Shown one piece after another: positions 21,580 through 30,912 of a stretch of 64,000 nt of DNA. The stretch comes from Alphaproteobacteria bacterium (GTDB taxonomy: Bacteria; Myxococcota_A; UBA796; GCA-2862545). The notes under the pieces are model-generated. The model was not told where the DNA came from. It searched no databases and worked only from the letters and a program-made list of their open reading frames with translations. The stretch covers positions 1 through 64,000 of the forward strand of contig JACKER010000021.1 of NCBI GenBank assembly GCA_020632925.1, written 5' to 3'. The position numbers and the translations under genes are program-made. Every line of letters begins with the position of its first letter. Position 1 is the first letter of the stretch.

Positions 21580-22509
21580 TCAGTCGCGGGCACGGGCCTC
21601 GATCGTGGGCCGAAGCGTCGTCTCGACGCCCTCGTCGTCACGCACGACGAGCTCGACCACCGTTCCGGCCGGGGTGTCGGCGATGGCGGCGCGGAGCTCG
21701 TTGGCGCTCGCCAGGCTCCGCCCGCGGTAGGAGACGACGACCACCCCTGCGCGCAGTCCGGCGCGGGCCGCGGGGGAGTCCGGCACCACCGCGCCCACGA
21801 CGACGCCGCGCCCAGGGACGTCGACCGGGTTCACGCCGAGCCACGTCGCGGGCCACGTCCGGACGACCTCTCCGCCAGGCGTCCGGAACGATCCGCCCAT
21901 CCGAGCGATCCGTTCACCGCTCGCGTCGTAGGCCTCGGCGTCCCACTGATAGACCCGACCCTGCACCACATCGAACGGGAAGGTCCAGGTCGTGCCGCGA
22001 ACGGGCTCGGCCGGCTTCATGCGACCCGACTCGGTGGGCAGCTCGAACCACCGGACGCCGTAGTGATCGGCGCCGGGGACGGGCTCCCAGCCGAGCACGG
22101 GGCGAGCCTCGGTCACCACCTCCCCTCGTGCGGGTCCGCTGAGCGCCATCTTCCGGACATGGTGCAGGCCCATGATGCAGTTGGAGACGCAGCTCACCCG
22201 CCCGGAGGCCTCGACGTCGAGGAACGGTCCGAGCGACGACCACCAGGAGCCGTCGGCCTCCGACGACACGTCCGAGGACACGTGCCACACCCCGGGTCCC
22301 ACCTCCGCTTCGATGCGGAACGTGGCGTCGCTGGACACCACGACCGTGGCGGCCGCCGCATCCACGTCGTTGGTGAGGGTGACGGTCACCGGCCACGCGG
22401 GCGCGCCCGCCCACGTCACGTGGCCCTGGCAGGCGAGCCGAAAGGTCCGCGGAGCGCTGCCGGGATCGAGCTGTGCTTCGATCGGTGCGTCGAGATCGAG
22501 GGTCGTCAT
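21580..22509 (-). CDS. PDZ-domain protein, last gene of the dual-ATPase operon
   Basis: 309 aa. No signal peptide. Residues about 1-130 are beta-rich with no known family; 140-220 look fibronectin-like (PVLGWEPVPGADHYGVRWFEL ...); about 225-305 is a PDZ domain (VVVGAVVPDSPAARAGLRAGVVVVSYRGR). The PDZ would bind a peptide C-terminus. It lies 17 bp after the HEAT-like gene on the minus strand, with a poor ribosome site (GGAG directly before the ATG). Its role with the ATPases is unknown. Confidence 0.7.
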   Translation of the reverse strand: MTTLDLDAPIEAQLDPGSAPRTFRLACQGHVTWAGAPAWPVTVTLTNDVDAAAATVVVSSDATFRIEAEVGPGVWHVSSDVSSEADGSWWSSLGPFLDVEASGRVSCVSNCIMGLHHVRKMALSGPARGEVVTEARPVLGWEPVPGADHYGVRWFELPTESGRMKPAEPVRGTTWTFPFDVVQGRVYQWDAEAYDASGERIARMGGSFRTPGGEVVRTWPATWLGVNPVDVPGRGVVVGAVVPDSPAARAGLRAGVVVVSYRGRSLASANELRAAIADTPAGTVVELVVRDDEGVETTLRPTIEARARD

Positions 22510-22526
22510 CTCCACACCGTAGCGCC

Positions 22527-24392
22527 TCAGCCGGCGCTCATCGTCCGGAGCTCGTCCACGAGGGGGCTCGGAGGCAGCTCGGCGAGGGCCGCGCGCACGC
22601 TCTCGGGTCCCCAGGCGTCGACCAGCTCGCGGAAGCGCACCATCGGGAAGGGCGCATGAGGCGCCGCGAAGCACCCCTTGGGGATCTCCGTCGGCACGGG
22701 AGGCAGCGTCGTCCAGGTGCGCACGGCGTCCGCCAGCGCGCGGGCCCCGCCTGGCGTGGGGGAGGCCGGCAGGAACCACCAGCCCTCGCCCACCCAGGCG
22801 GACCGCCACTCGAAGACCACTCGACCGCCGCTCTCGGTGCGGCTCCCCGAGAAGTCGACGAGCGCCACCGAGCACACCAGCGCCTCCCGCCGCTCCGTCG
22901 GCAGCGCGGCCAGGATCGGGACCAGCAGCTCGGGCGCGCGATAGGCGGGCGGCGCTCGCATGCACCGGCCGAGGAGCGGGTCCCAGCGCTCGTCGAGCTC
23001 TCCGAGGCGCGACAGGACGACCAGCGCGAACAGGGCCTCGGGGTAGTCCGGGTACTCGTCGCCGAGCTGCTCGGCCGCGTGGGCCTCCGCGACGGCGCGA
23101 GCGGCCTCGCCGAAGGGGGCGACCAGCTCGGCGAGCAGCCACGCGAGGCGCGCGCGCCCGTTCGGCTGGTGGGGGCGGTCCTCGCCGACCTTCACGGTCG
23201 GGCTCTGGAGGAAGGCCACGTCGGCGAACCGGCTGCGGTCCCCGAGCAACGCACCCACCGCCCCGAGCGCGACCTCGAGCGGGAGCACGGGCACCTCGGT
23301 GCGCCCGAGGAACGCGGCGCGCAGCACGCGCCACAACGGCTCACTGCCGCCGGGGACCGGCGCGTCCAGGGGACCCGGCGCGGACAGTCCGGCCCACACC
23401 TCCACGCCCGCCTCGGAGCGTGGTGCACCCGCTGCGTGCAGGCGGTCGCCCAGGATCAGGTGGAGCTTCACCTTCCCCGCCGCCGCCAGCTCGAGCGCGA
23501 GCCGCTGGTCGTCCGAGAGGGCGTCCGGCCCCGCCAGGAACGCCCCTCCCTCGGGGAAGACGCGCGCGGCCACGGCGCCGGCGACCTTGGCCTCCACGGG
23601 CCCCGCGACCTCGCCGAGCAACGCCTTCAGCCGCTCGCCGTCGAGCCGGGGCAGCGCCCCCATCGCCACCGCGTCGGCCAGCGCGCTCACGTCACCGCCG
23701 GCCCACCACAACCCCTTCAGGCGCTTCCCACCCTTGTCGGACTCGTTCAGCAGGTAGGCGAGATCGGCCTGATCCACCTCGGGTGCGAGCCAGATCCGGG
23801 CGCAGGCCGCGGCGACCTTCACCGGACGTCCCGGACGCTTGCCGAGGTCGAGCGCCGTGACGTCGCCCGGCTCACCGAGCGCGCCGAGCGCGAGCAGCAG
23901 GCTGGCGCGTGCCTCCGCGGAGGACTCGCCGGCCAGCGCGGCCCGAACCGCGGGCAACCCGTCGACCGCTCGCTCGTGGAGCACGCCGACGGCGAGCGCG
24001 GCCGCGGCGCGCACGTCCGCCTCCGGGTGGCCGAGCAACGCGACGAAGCGAGCATGGGCCGCGAGGACCGGGTCACGGAGCTCGGACGGCGCGCCGACGC
24101 GGAGGCGCTCCCCCAGCCAGCTCTCGTGGTTGCCCGACAGCGACAGGTCGGCGAGCAGGGCCACCAGGCGCGCCAGCGGGACCCCGGGCGCGTCGAGGGC
24201 CGCGATCAGGAACGGCAGGCTCGGCGCCGCCGCGGGCGTGGCCCAGCCCTGGTGGTTGACGGCTGCGTCGAACGCCTCGAACGCCGCCGCCGTACGCGCC
24301 GGGTCGACCATGCCGCGGAGCATGTCGGGCACGTCGTCGGCCTTCCCGTAGGCGTGCTCCAGCGACGCCCAGTCCACGCTGTCGAGGTCCAC
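22527..24392 (-). CDS. HEAT-like helical repeat protein
   Basis: 621 aa, Ala/Leu-rich helices throughout. Repeats such as GHPEADVRAAAALAVGVLHE and SSAEARASLLLALGALGEPGD (about 115-190) are HEAT/Armadillo-like; the C-terminal 200 residues are less regular. No catalytic motif, signal peptide or membrane segment. GTG start with GGAGG 8 nt upstream. It is 24 bp downstream of the second ATPase gene, so it is probably a scaffold or substrate-recognition partner in that operon; this is inference. Confidence 0.68.
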   Translation of the reverse strand: MDLDSVDWASLEHAYGKADDVPDMLRGMVDPARTAAAFEAFDAAVNHQGWATPAAAPSLPFLIAALDAPGVPLARLVALLADLSLSGNHESWLGERLRVGAPSELRDPVLAAHARFVALLGHPEADVRAAAALAVGVLHERAVDGLPAVRAALAGESSAEARASLLLALGALGEPGDVTALDLGKRPGRPVKVAAACARIWLAPEVDQADLAYLLNESDKGGKRLKGLWWAGGDVSALADAVAMGALPRLDGERLKALLGEVAGPVEAKVAGAVAARVFPEGGAFLAGPDALSDDQRLALELAAAGKVKLHLILGDRLHAAGAPRSEAGVEVWAGLSAPGPLDAPVPGGSEPLWRVLRAAFLGRTEVPVLPLEVALGAVGALLGDRSRFADVAFLQSPTVKVGEDRPHQPNGRARLAWLLAELVAPFGEAARAVAEAHAAEQLGDEYPDYPEALFALVVLSRLGELDERWDPLLGRCMRAPPAYRAPELLVPILAALPTERREALVCSVALVDFSGSRTESGGRVVFEWRSAWVGEGWWFLPASPTPGGARALADAVRTWTTLPPVPTEIPKGCFAAPHAPFPMVRFRELVDAWGPESVRAALAELPPSPLVDELRTMSAG

Positions 24393-24416
24393 GAGTGCTT
24401 CCTCCGCGCCGCGAGT

Positions 24417-26099
24417 CTACCCGGCCCGTCCGCGCCGTCCGCGCCCCTTCTTCGGGCGGGCGGCGGCCGGCGGCGGCGGCGGCGCGGCGAACCGGCGCAC
24501 GATGTCCAGCGCGGCCTGCCGGACCTCCACCGGCCACGAGAGCAGCTGGCGCTCGTCACCGGTCGCGAGGGCCCTGGCCGCCGCCGCGTAGGGCATCATC
24601 CGGTCCGCGAACGGGGTGCGCTCGAGGAAGGTGGACAGCTGGTCCGCCTGTCCCCTACCGAGCACGAGGTCGAACACCTGTGACGCGTCCTCCGCGGAGA
24701 CCTCGTCGTTCGGACGTATGGCAGCAGCCAGCTCCGCCGCTCGCTCCCATCGCTCTCCCGCCACCATCAGCAGGCTCGCGCTCCCGGCGAACAGGTCCTT
24801 CAGACGGAGCTTGTGCTCGATCGCGCGGCTCCATGGCGTGTCGTCGAACTCCTCCGCCAGGAGCCCAACGGCAGCCCCAAGCGACGACGGATCCGCCAGC
24901 GCCTGACGAGCCCGGTCGGCCACGGCGTCCTTCCCGTGCAGCACGACCAGGCACTCGGCGAGCAGCATCAGCTTCCGGCGCATGCGGCGGCTCGTTCGGA
25001 CGAGGTACCACACGTTGAAGAAGCGCTCCGCGACCTGGAAGCCGCTCCGCGCCGTGTCCGGCAGCTCCACCTTCTGGACCCACCCCAGTCGCTGCAGGCG
25101 CGACAGCTGCGCCGAGACCTGGGTCACCTCCATCCGCATGGCCTCGGCGACGGTGCTCGCCATCACGGGCGCCCAGTGGACCGCGACCGCGTCCATCACC
25201 TGCTGGGACTGCGTGGGGAGCTGCTCGAACCGCGACTTGTACAGTGGCGTGACCTGGTCGAGGAGCTGCTCCAGGTCCCCTTCGATGTCCCGCTCCTTCG
25301 CGTCGGGCCGCGACAGCACCGAGTAGAGCTGGATCAGCGTGCGCGGGTTGCCGCCCGATAGCGTGAACAACCCGTAGAACCGACCGTCGTCGCGCTCCAG
25401 GAGCTCGAGCAGCCCTGCCGCCCCGTCGCGGGTCGCGAGCTCGTGCAACAGATCCCGCGCCTCCGTGAAGGTCAGCGGGTCCAGCGGCACGACCGCGAAG
25501 AAGTCCAGGAACGGCTTACCGTAGTCGGCTGTGAAGAGCGCGTCGCCCGAGGTGGCGCCCACGATGGTCAGGTCGCGCTCGGGATCGGAGAGCACCCGGC
25601 GCAGCTCCCAGCCGTCCACCCGCTCGGCGAGGAGATCCAGGTTGTCCACCAGGAGGAGGAGGTGCCGCCCGTCGGCGTACCTCTGGAGCAGGGCGAGCGC
25701 GTCCTCACCCCGAGCGACGTCGTCGTCCGGCAGCGCCGCCACGTCGGCGTCCAGCGCCCGCGCCTGCTCGACCGACCCGGCGGCTTCGAACGCGTCCGCC
25801 ATCGCGTCCAGACAGTTGACCCAGAAGTCGGCCGCCGTTCGGACGTTGTACTGCTCCTCCGGGAACTTCAGCGCGAGCCAGGACCGTAGCGCGGGGTCCC
25901 GGGCGACCTCGGCCTCGACCCGCCGGAGCAACGTGGTCTTCCCCATGCCGCGGGCTCCCGCGACCAGGACGTGGTGACCGACGCGGAGGGACCGGATGTC
26001 CTCCAGGACGCGCTCGAGCTCGCGTCCGCGGGCGACGAAGCCGGCGACGACCGCGTCACGGTCCAACAGCCCCGGGTTGTAGGCGAGATGGGGGATCAT
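24417..26099 (-). CDS. P-loop ATPase with winged helix (second of a pair)
   Basis: 560 aa. FVARGRELERVLEDI opens an AAA/STAND ATPase: Walker A GARGMGKTT (48-56), Walker B LLLLVDNLD (147-155), an arginine/sensor stretch with GATSGDALF and LSGGNPRTL. A winged-helix region follows (about 310-385, SAQLSRLQRLGWVQKVEL ... FQVAERFFNVWYLVR), as in archaeal-type ATPase_2/DUF234 proteins, then about 170 helical residues and a basic tail (KKGRGRRGR). The ATG overlaps the stop of the upstream ATPase gene (ATGA), so the two are coupled and likely form a complex. Function unknown; see findings. Confidence 0.8.
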   Translation of the reverse strand: MIPHLAYNPGLLDRDAVVAGFVARGRELERVLEDIRSLRVGHHVLVAGARGMGKTTLLRRVEAEVARDPALRSWLALKFPEEQYNVRTAADFWVNCLDAMADAFEAAGSVEQARALDADVAALPDDDVARGEDALALLQRYADGRHLLLLVDNLDLLAERVDGWELRRVLSDPERDLTIVGATSGDALFTADYGKPFLDFFAVVPLDPLTFTEARDLLHELATRDGAAGLLELLERDDGRFYGLFTLSGGNPRTLIQLYSVLSRPDAKERDIEGDLEQLLDQVTPLYKSRFEQLPTQSQQVMDAVAVHWAPVMASTVAEAMRMEVTQVSAQLSRLQRLGWVQKVELPDTARSGFQVAERFFNVWYLVRTSRRMRRKLMLLAECLVVLHGKDAVADRARQALADPSSLGAAVGLLAEEFDDTPWSRAIEHKLRLKDLFAGSASLLMVAGERWERAAELAAAIRPNDEVSAEDASQVFDLVLGRGQADQLSTFLERTPFADRMMPYAAAARALATGDERQLLSWPVEVRQAALDIVRRFAAPPPPPAAARPKKGRGRRGRAG

Positions 26100-27289
26100 C
26101 GGACCCGCTCCATCCAGAACTCGCGGAGCAAGGGCGACCGGAACCGGAGTCGGCCGTCCTCCTCCAGGAGGTACCCGTCGCTCGTGAGCGTATCGACCAC
26201 GAAGGCCCACCGATCGCGCGCTTCCTCGTCCAGGGACGCTCCCATCGTCCTCGCACGTGCTTCATCGTGCCCGAGACCGCCCTCCACCGTCGCCAGGTGG
26301 CGCAGGAGGGCGTGGGCGCGCTCCGCGTCCGGCGTGGACAGGCTCTCGCCGAGGCGGGTCCACCAGTGGTCGAAGCGCGAGCGGTGGTCGGCGTCCAGCA
26401 GGGTGGCCCACGCACGGTCGACGGTGGCGATGTCCACCGAGCCGGCCTGCGCGAGCGCCCGCGCCTCCCCGAACAGGATCTGTACGTAGTAGGGCAGGCA
26501 CCACCCACCGAGGCGCCGCACGAGGTGCGCCCGTGCGTCGTCGTCGAACGTCGTTCCGTGACCCGCCGCGAGCGCATCCAGCATCCCGCGCGCAGTGCGA
26601 TCGTCGAACGCTCCGAGCGCGGTCAGCACCAGGTCGTTGATGGACGCCGAGAAGCCGTGCCGGCGTGCGAGGCTGTCGAGACCGATGCTGCCGGCCACCA
26701 GCCAGTGGACCTTCGACAGCGACGGGTCGATCCGCCAGCCGCGCAGCGCGTCGAGGAAGGCCTTCGCCCGGTCGCGACCACCCTCCCGATCCGAGGTGAG
26801 GATCTGCTGGACCAGGAGCGGGAGCTCGTCGATCAGGAGCAGCGTCTCGCGGTCCGCGAGGGCGCGCAGCAGGGCGTCTCCCGTGGCGAGCCAATCCTCT
26901 TCGGAAGCGGACCGGAGCTCCACCTCCAACCCGATGGGGCCAGCGTTACCCCCGACCTTCCCCACAGGACGAAGAACGCGACTCAGCCTGTTCCAGGCCG
27001 ACTTGACCAACCCCTCTCCGCCCGATCGATCCATCGCCGACGCGAGGCGACGAACGAACTGCATCTCCGAAGCCGCACCCTGGACGTCGACGAACAAGAC
27101 CGGATCGCCGTCGACAGCCCAGCTACGGCCCGCCGCGTGCATCAGGGAGGTCTTGCCGACCCTACGTGGCGCGAGGAGCAGGATGTTGTCTCGTCGGAGG
27201 CTGTCGACCAGATCCGCCAACTCGGCGCTCCGACCAAAGAAGTCGTCCCCCAACGCAGCTCTTCCACGAGTGTTCTTCATCGATGACAT
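26096..27289 (-). CDS. P-loop ATPase, archaeal ATPase_2-like (first of a pair)
   Basis: 397 aa. FFGRSAELADLVDSL, Walker A APRRVGKTS (40-48), Walker B LLLIDELP (150-157), and a C-terminal winged-helix-like part ending DGRLRFRSPLLREFW. The RR-x-GKTS loop and the 'FR.PLLR.FW' end are typical of archaeal-type ATPase_2 proteins, a family found in mobile and defence-type loci. Start: ATG 27289 is preferred; GTG 27295 or ATG 27280 are possible. A promoter in the AT-rich patch just upstream would place the transcript start about 6 nt before the ATG, giving almost no leader. First gene of a four-gene operon. Confidence 0.8.
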   Translation of the reverse strand: MSSMKNTRGRAALGDDFFGRSAELADLVDSLRRDNILLLAPRRVGKTSLMHAAGRSWAVDGDPVLFVDVQGAASEMQFVRRLASAMDRSGGEGLVKSAWNRLSRVLRPVGKVGGNAGPIGLEVELRSASEEDWLATGDALLRALADRETLLLIDELPLLVQQILTSDREGGRDRAKAFLDALRGWRIDPSLSKVHWLVAGSIGLDSLARRHGFSASINDLVLTALGAFDDRTARGMLDALAAGHGTTFDDDARAHLVRRLGGWCLPYYVQILFGEARALAQAGSVDIATVDRAWATLLDADHRSRFDHWWTRLGESLSTPDAERAHALLRHLATVEGGLGHDEARARTMGASLDEEARDRWAFVVDTLTSDGYLLEEDGRLRFRSPLLREFWMERVR

Positions 27290-27301
27290 CCCCACAACAA
27301 A

Positions 27302-27329
27302 ATGGTATCACAACATTCTTGTTTTACAA
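27302..27329 (-). promoter_or_regulatory. Promoter of the dual-ATPase operon in an AT-rich patch
   Basis: On the minus strand TTGTAA, a 16-nt spacer and an extended -10 TG-A-TACCAT. The predicted start is near 27295, about 6 nt before the ATG. The patch 27292-27350 is about 40% GC inside a ~70% GC region and holds the short dyad TTGTT-TTAC-AACAA. Confidence 0.5.
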
Positions 27330-27378
27330 CAACTTCGTTTTCTTCGACGACGCAGCGCGCGCACCGTAGGACGGGAGG

Positions 27379-28365
27379 ATGGTCAACCGAACGTTCCGCC
27401 TGGCCGCCCGCCCCCAAGGGGCCCCGAAGCCCACCGACTGGTCGTACGCCGAAGAGCCCGTCCCCGAGCCCGGCCCTGGCGAGTTCCGCGTGAAGCTCGC
27501 GTATCTGTCGCTCGACCCGGCGATGCGCGGGTGGATGAACGAGGGGAGGTCGTACGTCCCGCCCGTCGGCCTGGGCGAGGTCATGCGCGCGCTCGGCACT
27601 GGCCGGATCGATGCGTCGAACCACCCGGACCATGCCGTGGGCGACGCGGTCGTGGGCGTGTTCGGCGTCCAGGACCTCGCGATCTCGGACGGCCGCGGGG
27701 TCACCCGCGTCGACGAGCCGCGCCCGGTCTACCTCGGGACGCTCGGCATGACGGGCTTCACGGCCTACTTCGGGATGCTGGACATCGGCCGCCCGCAGCC
27801 CGGTCAGACCGTCGTCGTCTCCGGGGCCGCGGGGGCGGTGGGCATGGTGGCCGGGCAGATCGGCAAGATCCTCGGGTGTCGTGTGGTCGGTATCGCCGGC
27901 GGACCCGAGAAGTGCCGTTTCCTGACCGAGGAGCTGGGGTTCGACGCCGCCGTGGACTACCGCTCGCCGACGTTCGGGGACGCCCTGCGGGCTGCCACGC
28001 CGGCCGGCGTGGACGTGTACTTCGACAACGTCGGTGGGGACGTGCTGGACGCGGTCCTCACCCGCCTCGCGCGCGGCGCCCGCGTGGTGATCTGCGGCGC
28101 GATCTCGCAGTACAACGCCGAGGCTCGCCCGAAGGGCCCCTCGAACTACCTGTCGCTGCTCGTGAACCGCGCGAGCATGCAGGGGATGGTGGTGTTCGAC
28201 TACGCGGCCCGGTACCCGGAAGCCCTCGCGGCGCTGTCCGGCTGGATGGCGGAGGGGAAGCTGCAGTCCCGCGAGCAGGTGGTCTCCGGGCTCGAGACCT
28301 TCCCCGATCGGCTCGGGATGCTCTTCCGGGGCGAGAACCTCGGGAAGCTGGTGCTCCAGGTCTGA
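27379..28365 (+). CDS. NADP-dependent medium-chain oxidoreductase, CurA / prostaglandin-reductase-like
   Basis: 328 aa. MDR fold without the zinc-binding residues: N-terminal 'LSLDPAMRGWMNEG' motif typical of the CurA/PTGR/leukotriene B4 dehydrogenase subfamily, nucleotide loop SGAAGAVGMVAGQIGK (about 148-163) and IAGGPEKC for NADP(H). Such enzymes reduce the C=C bond of alpha,beta-unsaturated ketones or aldehydes. Complete and normal in length. It is divergent from the ATPase operon with the AT-rich patch between them. GTAGGACGGGAGG before the ATG provides the ribosome site. Confidence 0.88.
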   Translation: MVNRTFRLAARPQGAPKPTDWSYAEEPVPEPGPGEFRVKLAYLSLDPAMRGWMNEGRSYVPPVGLGEVMRALGTGRIDASNHPDHAVGDAVVGVFGVQDLAISDGRGVTRVDEPRPVYLGTLGMTGFTAYFGMLDIGRPQPGQTVVVSGAAGAVGMVAGQIGKILGCRVVGIAGGPEKCRFLTEELGFDAAVDYRSPTFGDALRAATPAGVDVYFDNVGGDVLDAVLTRLARGARVVICGAISQYNAEARPKGPSNYLSLLVNRASMQGMVVFDYAARYPEALAALSGWMAEGKLQSREQVVSGLETFPDRLGMLFRGENLGKLVLQV

Positions 28366-28367
28366 CG

Positions 28368-30890
28368 TCAGGGCTCGGCGGACACGGTCTCCGGGCCGTC
28401 GCCGAACACGACGACCGTGCGGCGGGTGATGAGCCCCTGGTCGTCGTGCACCGTGGTCACGACGCGGTTCTCCCCGGTGCGCACGTCGATCGCGGGCAGG
28501 AGCTCCACCCGGTTCGCTCCGCCGTCGTTCCACGCGATCTTGCGACCGTTGACCGTCACCACCACGTCGTCGACCGTCCGATCGTCGAGCGCCGTGAGCG
28601 AGATCGGCAGCCGTCCGGGCGCCATGCGGGTCGGGACCGGGCCGATCTCCAGCGTCGGCGCCTGCAGGACCACGGTGGAACCGTCGAGCGGCAGCGCCAC
28701 CGGCCAGTCGAGCAGCTCGCCGTGGTCGTCGTCCTCCACGCGCACCGACAGCGGCAGCTTCTCGGGCGCTCCCGGTCCGACCTCGAGATCGAGCAGCACC
28801 CGCTTCTCCGAGCGGCCCGCCAGGCGGGGGACGCGCACGCCCCAGTCGAGCAGCTCGACCGCGTCGCTGTCCGGGTACCCGAGGTGCACCTCGACCCCGG
28901 TGAGCGCCTCGCGATCGAGGTCCTGCACCGTGACCGCCACGTGCTTCACGGCGTGACCGTGGGGCCCGAGCGCGCCCTCCGGATCGGGCTCCACCCGCAG
29001 CGACAGCCGCATCGTGGGTGCGGGGTTGGAGGCGGAGGGGACCAGCTGCTCACCGAGGGCCGACAGCGCGCGCCGATCCGCGCGGACCTGCGCAGTGGCA
29101 GCGTCCACCCGCGGCTCGATCCCTCGCGGCACGTCGACGAGCGCCACGCCCTCGACCGTCTGGCCGGGCTCGATCCGGCCGAAGGGCACCACGACCCCGT
29201 CCCACCAACCAGCGCTGCGGCACGCGAGCTCGATCTGGGCGCGGAACAGCGGCACGGGCTCCTCGTTCGTCAGCGACACCCGCAGCTCGTGGCGACCGCC
29301 CGTGAGGCGCTGCGCCGACAGCTCCGCCCGGACCTTCGGGGCGCTCGTGGGGGCGTCCTCGGGTGCGCGCTCCCAGGACAACCCACGCTCGGCGAGCAAC
29401 GCCGCCATCGCCTCGTCCTGCTCGGCCCCGAGCTTCTCGGAGACCGCCGTGACCGCGGCCAGCACGTCGCGGCGCTCGGGGCCGTGCGCTCCGAGGACCG
29501 CCCGCCGCGCGAGCTCGAGCGGCACGTCGTCCAGACCCGTCCCCACGATCTCCGGCAACGCCGTCGGCCAGGCCGTCCCCACGTTCGAGGGGTCGAACCC
29601 GCGGTACCACATGCCCGACTCGAGCGGGATGATGCGCCCGGCGGTCACGTCCGGCACGATGCCGCCGTCGCTGATCGACCGTCCGTTGGCCAACAGGTAC
29701 CGCGCGACGGTGAGCTTGAGCCGCACGTCGCGGTCCAGGTCGTAGATCTTCTGGACGGTGCCCTTGCCGTACGTCCGTCGGCCGACGATCGCGGCGCGGT
29801 CGAGCTCGAGCAGCGCACCCGCCAGGATCTCCGCACCCGAGGCGGTCCGCTCGTCCACCAGGATCACGACCGGGACCTCGATCTCGTTGCCGTCGTCGCG
29901 GGCCGTCATCTCGGCCTGGAGGTTCTGGACCGCGCCGCCGTCCTTGCCCACCGTGCGCAGCAGCTCGCCCTCGTGGACGAAGAGGTCGGCCGCCCACGCG
30001 GACTCCTTCATCGAGCCGCCCGTGTTCCCCCGCAGGTCCAGCACGAGGCCGCGGCCCACCGCCTGCTGCGCCTGGAGCTCGCGCAGCGCCGCCTGGATGT
30101 TCTGGACGGTGCGCTGGCTGACGTGATCGATCGCGAGGTACCCCACGCCGCCGTCGAGCACCTTGCTCACGACGTTGGGGATCACGACCTCGGCGCGGGT
30201 GACGGCGATGCCGAGCTCCTGGTCGAGCCGACGGACCTGGAGCCGCACCTGGGTCCCGGCGACCCCGCTGACGCGCCGGGTCACCTCGGAGGTGGGCATG
30301 CCGACCGTGGAGCGACCATCGATGCGGAGCAGCACGTCGCCCGAGCGCAGGCCGCTCTGGTGTGCGGGCCCGCCCGGCGTGACCCCGGTGATCACGAGCT
30401 CCTCGGCGCGGTGCTGGAACGAGGCGCCGATGCCGACCTGCGTGCCCGACAGCCGCGCGTTGAAGCGGTCCAGCCGCTCGTCGGCCAGCACCCGGGAGAA
30501 GCGGTCCAGCCCCTCGGCGAGCCCGGTGAGCACCGCCAGCCGCGGCTCCACGCCATCGAGCTCGTACCCCGAGGCCTCGACCGAGGCCGAGAGCCGGGCG
30601 AGCGTCGCGGGCAGCGTGTCCATCCCGGGCCAGGGCAGCGTCACGACCACGTCGTCGCCACCGTGCAGCACCTCCATCCCCTGCGCCGTCTCCCGGATGA
30701 AGAGCCAGGGGATGCGTTGCTCGAGCTCCCGGCCCGACGCCACCAGCAGCCGGTGCGGATCGATGAGCTCCGGCTCGAGGAACAGGTCCTCGATCAGCTC
30801 GACCGCCGTGTCGTAGGGCTCGGCCCGCGCCTCGGGACGCTCCGGCTGCTCCGCCGACGCGATCGCGAGCCAGGACAACAGAAGGCTCAT
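28368..30890 (-). CDS. S41 family C-terminal processing protease with long C-terminal extension
   Basis: 840 aa. Signal peptide 1-13, PDZ domain about 150-225, then the S41 protease core with Ser351 (DERTASGAEILAG) and Lys376 (TYGKGTVQ) as the catalytic dyad; LDLRGNTGG is also present. Tail-specific proteases of this type act in the periplasm on protein C-termini. About 400 residues after the core form beta-rich domains with no clear family, about twice the usual length. The start is the ATG at 30890; its AGGAGG lies in a symmetric site shared with the divergent gene. Confidence 0.88.
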   Translation of the reverse strand: MSLLLSWLAIASAEQPERPEARAEPYDTAVELIEDLFLEPELIDPHRLLVASGRELEQRIPWLFIRETAQGMEVLHGGDDVVVTLPWPGMDTLPATLARLSASVEASGYELDGVEPRLAVLTGLAEGLDRFSRVLADERLDRFNARLSGTQVGIGASFQHRAEELVITGVTPGGPAHQSGLRSGDVLLRIDGRSTVGMPTSEVTRRVSGVAGTQVRLQVRRLDQELGIAVTRAEVVIPNVVSKVLDGGVGYLAIDHVSQRTVQNIQAALRELQAQQAVGRGLVLDLRGNTGGSMKESAWAADLFVHEGELLRTVGKDGGAVQNLQAEMTARDDGNEIEVPVVILVDERTASGAEILAGALLELDRAAIVGRRTYGKGTVQKIYDLDRDVRLKLTVARYLLANGRSISDGGIVPDVTAGRIIPLESGMWYRGFDPSNVGTAWPTALPEIVGTGLDDVPLELARRAVLGAHGPERRDVLAAVTAVSEKLGAEQDEAMAALLAERGLSWERAPEDAPTSAPKVRAELSAQRLTGGRHELRVSLTNEEPVPLFRAQIELACRSAGWWDGVVVPFGRIEPGQTVEGVALVDVPRGIEPRVDAATAQVRADRRALSALGEQLVPSASNPAPTMRLSLRVEPDPEGALGPHGHAVKHVAVTVQDLDREALTGVEVHLGYPDSDAVELLDWGVRVPRLAGRSEKRVLLDLEVGPGAPEKLPLSVRVEDDDHGELLDWPVALPLDGSTVVLQAPTLEIGPVPTRMAPGRLPISLTALDDRTVDDVVVTVNGRKIAWNDGGANRVELLPAIDVRTGENRVVTTVHDDQGLITRRTVVVFGDGPETVSAEP

Positions 30891-30893
30891 GTC

Positions 30894-30909
30894 AGGAGGA
30901 TACCCTCCT
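30894..30909. promoter_or_regulatory. Mirror-image Shine-Dalgarno sites between two divergent genes
   Basis: AGGAGG-ATAC-CCTCCT is an inverted repeat. Read on the plus strand AGGAGG (30894-30899) is 13 nt before the GTG at 30913; read on the minus strand AGGAGG (30909-30904) is 13 nt before the ATG at 30890. Only 22 bp separate the two start codons, so promoters must lie inside the opposite coding regions. Confidence 0.6.
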
Positions 30910-30912
30910 CGC

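Noticed and set aside
30889..30912. ATG at 30889 as start of the DUF2236 gene
   Set aside because: It overlaps the start codon of the divergent protease and has no ribosome site; the GTG at 30913 has AGGAGG upstream.
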